Positions 22,905 to 33,900 of a DNA stretch of 64,000 bases are shown here, in pieces (the stretch's first letter is position 1; every line of letters begins with the position of its first letter). Where the stretch lies: positions 3,802,924 through 3,866,923 of the forward strand of contig OZ020616.1 of the NCBI GenBank assembly GCA_963971575.1. Reading direction: 5' to 3'. The notes beneath the pieces are model-generated. The model was not told where the DNA came from. It was given only the letters and a program-made list of their open reading frames with translations, and did no database searches. This DNA comes from Liopterus haemorrhoidalis (lineage: Eukaryota; Arthropoda; Insecta; Coleoptera; Dytiscidae). Position numbers and translations under genes: made by a program.

Positions 22905-23556
22905 CCCAGCAAACATTCAACCATCGGCCGAATGCCGGCAAACTGCTTTTTCTGTTGGTAAATTGCTGGCACTAAAAGTTTGTGCAACGCCAGTATTAAT
23001 AATGTTCACATTTGTATTTAGCACTCCTCCTATACGAAGTACTTTACCAGCATTTTATGAGCACTCCTTATTTTTGTTAATATGTTACATTTTACTTTTG
23101 TTTCACCATTGTTGAATAAATTTATTCAACGAATAAAGTTGACAATATCACATCATTCTATTGACAGCAATGTTAATTTCTTCATTAATAGTTTAAAACC
23201 GATGCGATATTGTCAACTTTATTTGTTAAATAAATTTATTCAACGATGGTGAAATGGCCAAATGAGTATTTATTTTGCACCTAACCATTAATTTATTTTA
23301 ATACTGGGTAAATATAAGGTAAATATACATATGTTACATTTGAAATACTAGAGAGTGGGTATAATATAAGCACTGGTCTGCCAGAAATAAATCTTGCAAC
23401 TAATGCGATAATTTTGCACTTTACCGCTGCTGTGCCGGCAGTTGATACATCAATGGGCCAGCTAACGGCCACGTGGACACCGTACTGGCCCCTTACTTTC
23501 AATGCCGGGGAGTATGTGTTTCAACAGTACTGGCCCGTATAAAAATGTTTGCTGGG
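22905..23556. mobile_element. MITE with CCCAGCAAACATT termini
   Basis: CCCAGCAAACATTC at left and AAATGTTTGCTGGG at right, each next to TA. An inner inverted repeat (CACCATTGTTGAATAAATTT near 23103 versus the inverse near 23245) flanks a short loop. No coding recognised. Confidence 0.7.
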
Positions 23557-23966
23557 TACATATTAATTTTTCTGTTTTATTCAGCTACTGAAGATGGCTA
23601 CTTTGTAGCCGAAATTTACGTCTAGCGACAATAAAATAATCTGTGAAGTAAAGAATCTTTTTAATTTTACCTTTTACCTTATAGTCCCCTAGTTGATGTA
23701 CTGTTGAGCTGCGTCTCCTATAGGTTTACATAAAATAAAACTCATTTTATTGGGTAACACAGTATATTTGAGCGTGCATTATTTTATTTGTTTTCATTTG
23801 GCACAGTTCTTTAAATCGATTTATAATTCTAATAGTCTTATTTGTCAATATTTTATAAAAATTTTGTCATGATTAAATTATTTTTAAGAGCATACAACTT
23901 ATTTATATATTTTGTATTAACATGAAATTATATCAATCTTAACTTATTATTTTTATATTGTATAAC
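23557..23966. other. No gene or repeat recognised
   Basis: AT-rich spacer between two MITEs. Confidence 0.4.
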
Positions 23967-24116
23967 CAGGGCTCGGAATGTAAAATTTCAACCGGAACGT
24001 CACTTCAAAAATATTGTGCGCAGTACAACAATAACTTCACGAAGTTAAACAATATTTTTCATAATTTCACAAACTGGAACACCATTCCGGTTTGCTCAGA
24101 TACATTTCGAGCCCTG
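23967..24116. mobile_element. Short hAT MITE (150 bp)
   Basis: CAGGGCTCGGAATG / CATTTCGAGCCCTG ends and 8-bp flanks TGTATAAC and TGTATCAC (7 of 8 identical), the hAT target-duplication length. Confidence 0.75.
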
Positions 24117-24649
24117 TGTATCACTGAAATTTATTGTAATATTTAAATAAGTCTTTATAGAGTAAAAATGAATTCCAAAATTGAGTTTTTGTGTAACACA
24201 GGAATAAAGTAGTATTTTACTATCCAGCGATAATTATCGCAAGACAGTAATGACCTACTTTATTGAAGCATTTCATACAATATTTTTCTACAAACGGTAT
24301 TAAAACAAAATATGAGAAAAATACATTGAATTAAAATACTAAAGGAATGAGGCAATAATATCATTGTTATACTGAAAACAGTTCAACAATAGAAGCTATT
24401 GAGAAGTGACATTACCGGTGGCGGCGCTGTGCTCCAAGGCAATATGGCTGTTGTCTCTAGTACTCAGCTGTCAATATGCTAATAGCGAACAGGTTAATTT
24501 AAGCACAGTACATTTTTATTTTATGAAAATGCGAGTAAATAAAGTCTGTTCCTTTGGTTTAGGTGGAACTAGATTTTCAATTCTAGTTACTTTTACCGAT
24601 TGATTGAAGCTTTTGATAATTTTGTTCAGGTAAAGCCAACTTCAATATA

Positions 24650-25554
24650 CAAGGTGTCTCAAAAGAAATTTTATATTTATTTAGCTTACTGCGTGAACGC
24701 AACGTATCCGAGGGGCGCGGGGGTTATGTCAATCAGTAGCCTGGCTCTTGGGAATTAAGTCGCTATGGAGCGTTTCTCGGGAGCAGACCGCGCGTTATGC
24801 GTGCGAGAGTTTTACAAGAACGGTGATTCGGCGACTGTAGCGCGTAGAAAATTCTGCAGTATTCGAGGTTTTCGCCACTTAAATGATGCGCCAAGCATTC
24901 CTCTCATTCGACATTGGGTTAAAAAGTTTGAAGAGACTGGTACAACGCTGGATAAATCAAAATCCGGGCGACCTAGGTCATCAAGAACGGTAGAAAACGT
25001 GGAGAATGTTAATCAGTCTGTTCGTGACGACCCGAACCTTTCAATTCGGAAGCGCGCAAGTGCTTTAAATGTGCATAGATCATCATTACATCGCATTATG
25101 CACAAAGACCTAAAGCTGCACCCCTACAAAATTGAATTGGTGGAAGAATTAAAGCCCCAAGATGCCAGTCAGAGGCTTAATTTCGTAAATCAGGTGATTG
25201 AGCGATTTTCAACGTTTACCAACATTAGACCAACCCCTATGGACTTTTTCCTATGGGGTTATCTTAAATCTAAAGTTTACGCCAATAAACCGACTTCACT
25301 GGCGCATTTGAAAGAAAATATCCGTCACGAAATGGCAGCCATCCCTGAGTCCACCTGCCGAGACGTCATAAGTAATTTTACTGTTCGATTAAATGAGTGC
25401 CGAGAACGCGAGGGTCTACATTTAGACGATATTATTTTTAAGAAATAAATCCCCAAAAAGTGTATTTTAATAATTAATAAACATTTTTTCTATATACGGC
25501 TTACTTTTTTTTTAATCGATCCACTAAATATAAAATTTCTTTTGAGACACCTTG
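24650..25554 (+). mobile_element. Mariner-type element, internal deletion, copy 1 (905 bp)
   Basis: 30-bp TIR starting CAAGGTGTCTCAAAAGAAAT, flanked by TA duplications (24648-24649, 25555-25556). A second copy with a different deletion is at 53661-54576. Confidence 0.93.
24765..25448 (+). pseudogene. Mariner-like transposase lacking the catalytic core
   Basis: Uninterrupted 227-codon frame. Residues 1-125 are the two helix-turn-helix DNA-binding units (DRALCVREFYKNGDSATVAR; IRKRASALNVHRSSLHRI). After LKPQDASQRLNFVNQVIERF it jumps to RPTPMDFFLWGYLKSKVYA, so the region with the first two catalytic Asp is deleted and only the part around the third position remains. It could in principle be translated as a DNA-binding, transposition-dead protein; that is inference. 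Confidence 0.88.
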
Positions 25555-25975
25555 TATAAAAAAATAGCTAATGACAACTAACAAAAATGAAAATTCCGTA
25601 ATTCAGTAAATATTTGCGAATTTTTATAATTTTTAAGCGCTACACATGTATCGAGGTGTATAACAGAAGGTGGGCATCAAATTACAGTATTTAAAGTTTA
25701 ATTTTAGTAGATTTATTGAAGTGTAATTTGTAGATGAGCAGGTGTAAATGCCGGGCACGTAATTTTATGTGGTACATCTGAGTGTCGGTCATCTGAATTT
25801 ACAATATATGGATTCTGTTTGCAAACAAGTGCACTATGTTCATTGCCTCATGAAATAAAATTAGTTTTAGTTGGACTGGGGTACCTAAAAGTTAAAATGC
25901 AACTTGCAAGTGCAAGCTTATTAGTGTAATTTTGTTTTTCTGCGACAAATGTAATGAACAAACTCGCATAGTATC

Positions 25976-26183
25976 AGTTACTTTTTAACTCAAAATATAT
26001 TCCCATGCCTTCCTCCTGTCCATAACCAAATCTTTTCCAATCTGGCTTAATATTAACTTTCCCTCCATTTTTCTTAAGAAAAGAAAAAAAACTAAGATGC
26101 CTATCTTTGTCTTGTCTTAAATGACAGTCAAAAACACTGCAATTTGTTCTACTTTTATAGTTTTTCACAACTTCTATCGACAT
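25976..26183 (-). pseudogene. THAP-domain-like fragment (family E)
   Basis: ATG at 26183. TNCSVFDCHLRQDKDRHLSF then FSFLKK fits the first half of a THAP domain (Cys-x4-Cys, then LSFFSFLKK where LxFHxFPK is usual). The Cys/His second half is not visible in frame; a splice site or frameshift after the first 40 residues is possible. It lies next to family A copy 2. 25611-25975 has no recognised feature. Confidence 0.5.
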
Positions 26184-26233
26184 TATAACAAAAAATCAAC
26201 ACTAGTACATATGTAATAAGTTCAAACAGTACT

Positions 26234-27033
26234 ATAGGGGAAAAATTTTAAGATCGTAGCGCCACGCGGATTTTTTTGAAACCATTCTAAATCAGATACC
26301 ACTTGACATTTACTAGTAAATAATAGCGAAAAGTGTATCAAACAACGACAAAAAATAAATAATTGTTTGGGATTTTCTGATTTTGTGAAGTGACATTACT
26401 TGTAAACATCTAAAATACTACATTTTGTGATCTGGTTTTAAGTTATGGCGGTTTTCCATTGTCGATTATTTTAACTATATTGGGGGAAATAATAATTCCC
26501 GTGTTATTTACCAAGGGGTAGAAATCTACAATGATGGGCATATAATATTGTGTGGAGTCACTGAAAAAAACAGAGTTCATAAAGATTTATTATTGCATTA
26601 CAAACCCACACACAATAACAGGAATTTTCAAGATATGCGATAATAAATACAAAATTGAAAATATTTTTTGTAGTCACTATCATTAAAATGTAATGAGCAA
26701 ACTTTGATATAAGGGCTCACTTTTTTTCCAATTTTTAAATTGTTTATCTAAACATCGCGTCGATTCCTAACCTCTTGCTTTCCCAATTTTGTTTCGAACC
26801 ATACGGTGTCTGATATTAGTGGAAACAAATGAAACGATATTTCCGGGTTTCTTCTTTTCAATGAATTGCACATAGGCACACAACAATATGTATTATACAT
26901 TTTTCAATGATTATAATAAAACTTTAAAAACAAACTTCATACAAAACCAATACACAAAACGAAATGTTATCTGATGTGCACAAGTTCATGAACCGCTCAC
27001 CAGATGGTAGGGTGCTTAGCTGCAAATCCCTAT
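26234..27033 (-). mobile_element. THAP-coding element, family A, copy 2
   Basis: Inverted and very similar to copy 1: ATAGGGGAAAAATTTTAAG at the left edge and GCTGCAAATCCCTAT at the right. Encodes the same CCVPMC...VCSLHFNDSDY THAP segment with the same internal TAG. Confidence 0.82.
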
Positions 27034-27821
27034 AGGCGCCTAGTACAATATTTGACCATCAGACTGCGTATCCGAGCGTGTCAGTTCTCAATAATCAGAT
27101 ATAGTTACAAAATTTCTTAGATAAGTTAAATATAAATTTCAATAGAAATATTGCGAAATTTGATTGGTTAACTACTTATTTCTTATTATTACATTAAATA
27201 TAGATATGTATTGCTTATTATTTAAGTATTGCACATTCAAATTTGATATAAAATATTATTATCAATATCATAAATGATTAAAATTGATATAATTTCATGT
27301 AAATAAGAAGTAAATAAGTTTTATTATCATTAAAAATATAGGATATTTGGAAAATACCCTTTGTCATATATATATTGTAAATTTATAAGGCCTCTTAATG
27401 ACATAATTATTAAATCGAAGCTATTACATATTTTAGCCTTATAAATTTAAATGTCATATTATTCAAGTCAAGTTAACAATGCATTAAAATTTAAGAAAAT
27501 CGATAAGCTACAGCATAAGTTTTGTATTGCTAATACCAAAGTTATGGAGTAATAAACTATTTTATATACAATTAACGCATATATATTACACATTCTTATT
27601 CTTATTTAATAAATCGAACAACAATGTTTAACAATAAAGCTCAAGCATTCTTCTCTAAACCTGTTATTAATATAACAAAAAAAATATACCTTATTAAGAC
27701 CTTAATAAATAACACGAATTGGTGTTTCGCCTATAATAAGTTTTGATGATTATATAAAATTTCTAATCTCAACAAATTACTTTAAGGGAATCTTCTGATT
27801 TTAATTTTCGACAACAATTTT
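27034..27821. other. AT-rich spacer, no gene
   Basis: Very AT-rich. A short inverted pair TTATAAGGC / GCCTTATAA near 27385 and 27437; nothing else recognised. Confidence 0.45.
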
Positions 27822-28876
27822 CATTTTTAGGGTTTTGTAGGTATGACCAAAAAACCCTTATACCGTCATTTTGTCGTCTGTCTGTCTGTCTGTCTGTTCG
27901 GTAAAAATTGTAGCCAAACGGCTAAACCTAGAGAGTTGAAATTTGGCATGCTTATACAACTCTTTGACCCGCACATAGGAAAAATACTAAAACATCTAAA
28001 AAACATACCCCCCTAAAAATATAAACAAATATGTGCTCATCGAAAACAAAAATATTTTTTTTAAATTCTGAGTAGGGTATCAAATGAAAGCCCTTAGTAC
28101 GTGGATTAACGATCAAATTTTTATTTTGGCAAAATAAATTATTTTGATGCGATTTTTGCCAAAAATGTGCAAAAAAAATTTTGTCCCACACCCTGTAGCC
28201 CAGATGGTTTAAACTAAAAATCTGAAAAAATTCTAAGTAATGTACATTAGTGTGAACCGGAATAGTACAACAGGAATTTTTGATCAGATTATGTTTTCGG
28301 AAAATAACGCATTTTTTGTGTTTTTAACTAAAATATGTTAAATATTTAATTCGCTATGTAACACTTCAGATAAGAAACTCTGGTAGCTCAGATGGTTTCG
28401 TAACGCACTTTGTAAATTGCAGTGCGAACGTTGCAGAGTTCGAATCCTGTTAATTTTATTTTTTTCTGTTTTTTTTTGCATTTCTATTTGGTTTAAATTA
28501 TTTTGTCAAAATTCTAGTTATATTTTGGTAAATGTTCCATTTATTTTTTAAAAGCGTAAATTTAATAACCAGTGGGAAGTGTTGAAATTATAATTTAATT
28601 CTGTTTGACGAAATCAGAGGGCGGGACTTATGATATAAGCAACCAATGGAAGCCATAGTTGCAATTTTAAAAATCTTACTGAACCTTGCCGTATAAATAA
28701 AATACTGTACATATTTAGAAACTTAAATAATGGTACTAGGCATTCGAATTAAAATTCATAAAAAAATATTTTGACATAAAATTTGTTTTGGCATCCCAAA
28801 TAATCATCATTCAGTTACTAAATACCTGCAAAACCCAGAAATGTGTGAAGATTCACACTTCACATAAATTTTTATT
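27822..28876 (+). mobile_element. R1 repeat, second long copy with tRNA-like module
   Basis: Same architecture as 285-1306: AGGGTTTTGTAGGTATGACC start, (GTCT)n, core, tRNA-like block, 400-bp body ending at ACTTCACAT. The core is very like the copy at 59839. Confidence 0.8.
28378..28451 (+). other. tRNA-like module in R1
   Basis: TGGTAGCTCAGATGGTTTCG is a good A-box and GAGTTCGAATCCTG a good B-box, 73 bp in all, followed by oligo-T. Closer to a tRNA than the module at 820-900, but without a convincing acceptor stem, so SINE-like. Confidence 0.6.
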
Positions 28877-28900
28877 AAATGTGCCTTTATGTGGAATCAG

Positions 28901-29066
28901 GGATGAGAACGAAAAAAATAACGTTCGGACCGAAACGAAATATACTGTTTTGTTCTTTATACTAACATATAAATTAGTTTGTATGTGTATGTATGTATAT
29001 ATATATATATATATACATATGTATGTATGTATGTATGTATATATGTATTTATGTATGTATGTACAG
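28901..29066. repeat. hAT-like end and GTAT/TA microsatellite
   Basis: CAGGGATGAGAACGAAAAAA at 28902 resembles a hAT terminus. 28978-29066 is a run of GTAT and TA repeats. 29067-29380 has no recognised feature. Confidence 0.65.
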
Positions 29067-29380
29067 TGAAATCAATAATTCCTGAGCGTTACATAACAGT
29101 AAACAATGAGTTAAAAAATATCAAAACTTTATTCTAATTCACAGCAAATTTTACAATGAACCAATCAGATTACTTCGTTGACCCGAACTCACCCGAGGAA
29201 CAACGATAATCCGTTGCGTACTTCGTATTTGTTGCTAACTTATTGGCGTGTAGAGAAAAACAGTGTTCATTTCATAATTACTTGGTATAATAATATCTTT
29301 GAAATTATTTTGCAATGGTCCAATATTAATGCGGACACCTTTATTTTGGACGTTTCCCATTGCTGATAGTACTAGGCTAG

Positions 29381-29871
29381 AATAGTACAATATAATGATT
29401 ATTAGTATCAAAAAGATATAATACTTCAAGAGTAATATAAAAAATAAATTCGGACGTTTCGGAAACTGCTCAACAATCTGTTTCCGTCTTCAGCGATCAC
29501 GAGAAGTGATAATTTCAGTTTTCTTCGAGTTTTTATACCGAGTATTGTAAGAGTGGGAGCAGGTTATAGGTGCGTTGCTATTGGTTGGGTGGTTGGGATC
29601 AGGTGTGGGTAGGGACGGGACTACCTGCTGAGTATTAACGACCGGAATGTGACAAACAATCTTAATCCGGTCGTTAATCCTATAACCTGCTCCCACTCTT
29701 ACAATACTCGGTATAAAAACTCGAAGAAAACTGAAATTATCACTTCTCGTGATCGCTGAAGACGGAAACAGATTGTTGAGCAGTTTCCGAAACGTCCGAA
29801 TTTATTTTTTATATTACTCTTGAAGTATTATATCTTTTTGATACTAATACTCATTATATTGTACTATTCTT
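29381..29871. mobile_element. Long hairpin: about 190-bp arms, about 105-bp loop
   Basis: AGAATAGTACAATATAATGA onward to about 29572 is repeated inverted at about 29677-29871, near-perfectly. Each arm carries CTGTTTCCGTCTTCAGCGAT and CGGACGTTTCGGAAACTGCT. The loop is GT-rich. Transcripts would form a long dsRNA stem. No coding recognised. Confidence 0.88.
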
Positions 29872-29949
29872 GCTTAATTATGAAGTCTACTTAAAGTAAA
29901 AAGTATTTTTTTTATACTAATCTAATTTAAATATCAAAAGCAAGGTCGA

Positions 29950-30212
29950 AGCTATGACCATAACCCCACTTTCACTGTCAACGCCATTTTACAAACGTTG
30001 ACCCACGTTCTCTATTTTTGTTGGCCAACACTGACGCTTCATCGACACATCGTCTGTATGGTACGCATATACAAGTATCCGCCAGTGCTACATGTTACGG
30101 CCAGCGTCAGTACCAACGCTGGCGAACGTTGGCGGACGCAGACCGGGCATACCTCAATCAGCGAGCAGTGGCGTACAAAATTTGGATGCACGTGGGACTA
30201 ACTGAAAAGTAG
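29950..30212. other. GC-richer island of unknown nature
   Basis: Two overlapping plus-strand frames of about 65 codons (29998-30201, 30018-30212) but neither resembles a known protein. ACCAACGCTGGCGAACGTTGGC near 30111 is partly palindromic. Composition differs sharply from the flanks. Could be an exon, a transposon end or a recent insertion. Confidence 0.3.
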
Positions 30213-30888
30213 TAATAGGGGCATTCAGTTTCGCATTTCGTGTCTTATTCTTTCGCTTTCATTCTCTGCTAGTGTAAAATAAATATTAAATAGATTTTTT
30301 ATTAACAACCTATTTAGAATTTTTCATTTAATTTCTTCTGAACAATTGTTATCGTAAGTAATACAGAGGATTCCCTTAAATATTATTTGTTAAACATATA
30401 TGTCACTAAAAGGACAAGGAATATTTTACGTTTAAAATATAAAAATATATAACAATACATAGCAAATTTTTAAATATTTTAGGAATGTTATATGAGTGAT
30501 TATATCGCGACAATAAATTTGATGAAATAGAAGTAGACAATATTAAGTTAACATTTGGAATCACTTGTTTATCTACATCCCAATCAAAATATTACTCCCT
30601 TCGTCCGAAAATATGATATATTTACAATTTTAGTTAATTAGAATGATTTTATTTATGAAATAGTTAAAAATATCTAGTAAAACAAAGAATAATTCAAAAA
30701 GTTTTAATTTAACAGGGTCGTGGCTATCTCCAAAGTTTGTATGGAATGTTGTTTGTAATCGTCCCTTACGATGAAGTTTTGCTTTATTAACGTGCGGAAT
30801 CTTATAGGAATTCCCTTTTCTTGTTAACATTGCTTCTATACAAGTTTGTAATGTTAGAAAAACATTATCAAGGGTTTGTATGTTTAAT

Positions 30889-31065
30889 GCATTAATGGCG
30901 GGTTGCTAATGTAAGAGTTTTCTCTAACTCAAGTTAAAATCATTTGTTTTTGTATGCTACAACATACAAATAGCTGTAGCATGTGTTGTAGCATACAAAA
31001 ACAAATGATTTTAACTTGAGTTAGGGATAATTCTTACTTTAGCAACCGGCCATTAATGCATTTTG
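30889..31065. mobile_element. Foldback MITE (about 177 bp)
   Basis: TGCATTAATGGCGGGTTGCT ... TTTGTATGCTACAACA and its inverse; two arms of about 80 bp around ATACAAATAGCTGTAGCATG. Nested in the 2.1-kb element. Confidence 0.85.
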
Positions 31066-31149
31066 TACGCATTTAATCAGTTCGTCCATTGTATTCGGTG
31101 AAGCTGTATCTGTATGTTGTAAGGATTGTATAGAATTGAAAAAGCCAAG

Positions 31150-32600
31150 ATACAATACATTATGTCCCCCCCCACTATTTATTTATCTAAATTTATCTAA
31201 AATACACTATGCTGCAGGCAGCGATGCAAACATCGAGTAACTCGTGACGCGATGCAAGCGTTATTGTGTGTACGGCGACCTCTGTGATGCAGCATCACCG
31301 ATATCGTGAATCGATGCACGCATTGGCATCACGACAGTGTTGGAGAGCCGGGATGCCGCCTCACTGTTGCCAACTCCATGTTTCAACATGTCTAGGCTTG
31401 TATCAATGTTTGTTTACAATCCTTGGTCGAATTTTATTTAATAGGTATTGAAAATGACGGTCATCATTCTTAAATAAATGTAATACTCTTTTGGTTCATT
31501 TATTCTTAATTCACTCAATAACCGGCAATTAGAATATACATTTTTATCTTTAAGGGTGCGCACAATCTGAAATAAAGTTAGTAACAATTTATACATCAAA
31601 ATTTTCAGCGAATTGCAATTTATCTGATAGGATATTTTTAACTGTAAAAAAAACTGTCATATAATTGTAAATAAACAAATTGCATTATATACGAAATCTT
31701 GTAAACCATTCGACGCATATTTGTGTATCATGCGGCAAATTGTAGCTGAAGCTTCATTCTACAATTATATTTAATGATTTTTTATTGAAAAAAATAAATA
31801 AAAAATGATATTTTGTTCTATTGTGAAAACTAATTATAGTTTATTTGGTAATCTATTTTTGCCGCCATCTCGAAACTGCCGCGGTACTCAATATAGGTAC
31901 TGCAAATAAAAATAATTTATTAGATGTAAAGAATACTTGTACCAAGTGACATTTCATTATCTTCAAGTATAAGATTTATCGACGAAGGTTCTAAACTATA
32001 AACAATCATGTCGAAAAAAATGTTGACGTATTATTTGAACATTTCTACACAAAATTGTATAAATATAAAACTTATTTGAAACCCACAAATATATTTAAAA
32101 AATTACAGAACATTGTTGTGTGATACCTATTATTAAGTTATTGAGCATTTTTACAATAATTTTTTCTATAATCAAAAATATCCTATTAGATAGATAAGAG
32201 TTCTGTGCAAATTTTGTTGTATAGAGTGTCACTAATTGTATTTCAGTTTTTTAGTTTTGTATAAAAAACTAATAATATCTGGGGGTTGTACGTAGCGTTA
32301 AGCCAATTTTTACACCACTTCCTTTTTGGCTTCTTTGATTTTTTAAGGGACACACCAATTAAGGCAATTATTACTGGCAATGGTAAATCATTATTCATGT
32401 TTATATTTTATTCAAAACCAGTGACAATGAAACAAACGTCGAGCTGTATACTAAACAAAGCTGTGTTCAACCGTTGACTCAATGTTTTGCATCGAGGCAT
32501 GCATCAGTAGTGTGTCCAACAGCCAGTAATGCCTGTTTCATGATGCCTTGGAATTGATGCCGTGAATCAATACATGCCTCAAAGTGTATGGGGGGGGTTT
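31150..32600. other. Region bounded by GATGC-rich blocks
   Basis: 31200-31360 and 32480-32580 are GC-richer and full of GATGC/GCATC words (GATGCAAACATCGAG, GATGCAGCATC; GCATCGAGGCATGCATC, TTGATGCCGTGAATC), with a C-run at 31168 and a G-run near 32591. Reminiscent of subterminal repeats of a DNA transposon. Between them AT-rich sequence with no coding. Confidence 0.4.
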
Positions 32601-32812
32601 AAAATACGTTTTGTTGAATTACTTTTGATGCACGCCATTTGTTTATTAGTTGCAAACGCAAACAAAAAAGAACATAATTATTACTTTCGTTAATCCCACA
32701 TTTTTTTAAGTAATGTATATCATATTTTCGGACGAGGGGAGTACTAAAAAATGCAATGAATATTTTATAGCGTCATATTTGTCCACACTAAATTTAAGCA
32801 CAACGGTCGTTA

Positions 32813-33900
32813 TCATTCCACATCTGGACTACTTGTTGTACGAGGATTATCACTTGGCAACTTTAATTTTAATTTGTCAGGTTCAATAATATCAGGCATA
32901 ATAATACACATAAAGCTCTTCCCAGAAGTAATGTCTTTAGGATATATAGTAACCGGAGAAAATTTATCACTTTTACCATCAACATAAGCACATAACTTTT
33001 GATAAACATCAGGAAATTGTTTCCTTAAAGAAACACCCCTTTGTTTTAACTGTCTTTGCACATGCGCAAAACTAACTTCTCTGGAATGATGATTTGAATC
33101 TATCTTTTTAATATGTTCCATATTTCTATTCTTTGGATCGTGTGTTGGTGTTATAGTTTCAAGAACAGACTTGCAAAGTCTTATTTTTGCACATCTTGAC
33201 ACTAACTGTCGTTCCCATTTAACAGCACCACTAGCGGGTACTTCTGAAACTACGCAGACAGAAACATATAACACAAATCGTGTGTCTGGATTGTAAGTTT
33301 TGCACATTTTAATTAGGTCCGAATATAAGTTTGGACCCATTTCTGAAGGCATTAAATCAGCCCATTTTACATAAACTGGTTCTCCTAAAGCTGTTGCATC
33401 ACCTGAGATGAAGTTTTCAGCGTTTTCAGGACTTGAAAAGAAACATTTAACAGCTCCAGAACCCTGACTTAAGAAACCTTGTCTTGCTAAAAGTGATAGT
33501 TGTTTGAGTGTGTCTTGATGTTCTTTAGCGGCTGCTAACACTTGTCTACATAAAGCTCCTACTCTTGAAAATAAACACATTTTTCTATGTTTTTCCCAAT
33601 GTGCTCTTCTACATTCTCGGGAACAGTAAATATAAGTACAGTTATGACAATTTTTATATTGTTTCCCAGAATCACTGGCTTTTTTTGATACTTTTCCGCA
33701 TCGAGAGTAACGACATTTGATTGTTTCTGTTGATGATGTCGATGGTGATGTATGGAAACTGACCCGACGATGTACATCTGTACGAGTTGCTGGTTCACTT
33801 CCTTCACTTCGACGACGATAATTGTCTGTACAACGTTCCAAGGGTTTACTAGGACTCGTATTAGCTGATGTTGTCCCTGGAATTCCGATGTCGTGACTCT
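32813..33900 (-). CDS. MYND gene, last coding exon
   Basis: Open for 1088 nt from the acceptor at 33901-33902 to TGA at 32815-32813. The codon pattern and domain content make this a real exon. No AATAAA is seen right after the stop; the 3' UTR would run into the end of the 2.1-kb element at 32741. Confidence 0.92.

Larger units (their letters stand above)
24541..25610 (+). mobile_element. MITE M2, interrupted by a mariner element
   Basis: Left part (AAGTCTGTTCCTTTGG, GGTGGAACTAGATTTTC, then AGCCAACTTCAATA) and right part after 25555 (AATAGCTAATGACAACTAAC) are contiguous in the related copy at 50699-50880. Insertion was at a TA. Confidence 0.72.
30595..32741. mobile_element. 2.1-kb element with Stowaway-like TIRs
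   Basis: CTCCCTTCGTCCGAAAATAT at left and its inverse at right, both bounded by TA (30593-30594 and 32742-32743). The 25-bp TIR starts like the plant Stowaway/mariner terminus CTCCCTCCGTCC. The interior contains a foldback MITE and a region with GATGC words; no transposase found. Confidence 0.75.

Noticed and set aside
820..28451. Functional tRNA genes
   Set aside because: A- and B-box-like motifs exist, but acceptor and anticodon stems do not pair convincingly and the modules are embedded in a dispersed repeat.
33559..33807. 82-codon frame on the minus strand
   Set aside because: Out-of-frame shadow inside the MYND exon.
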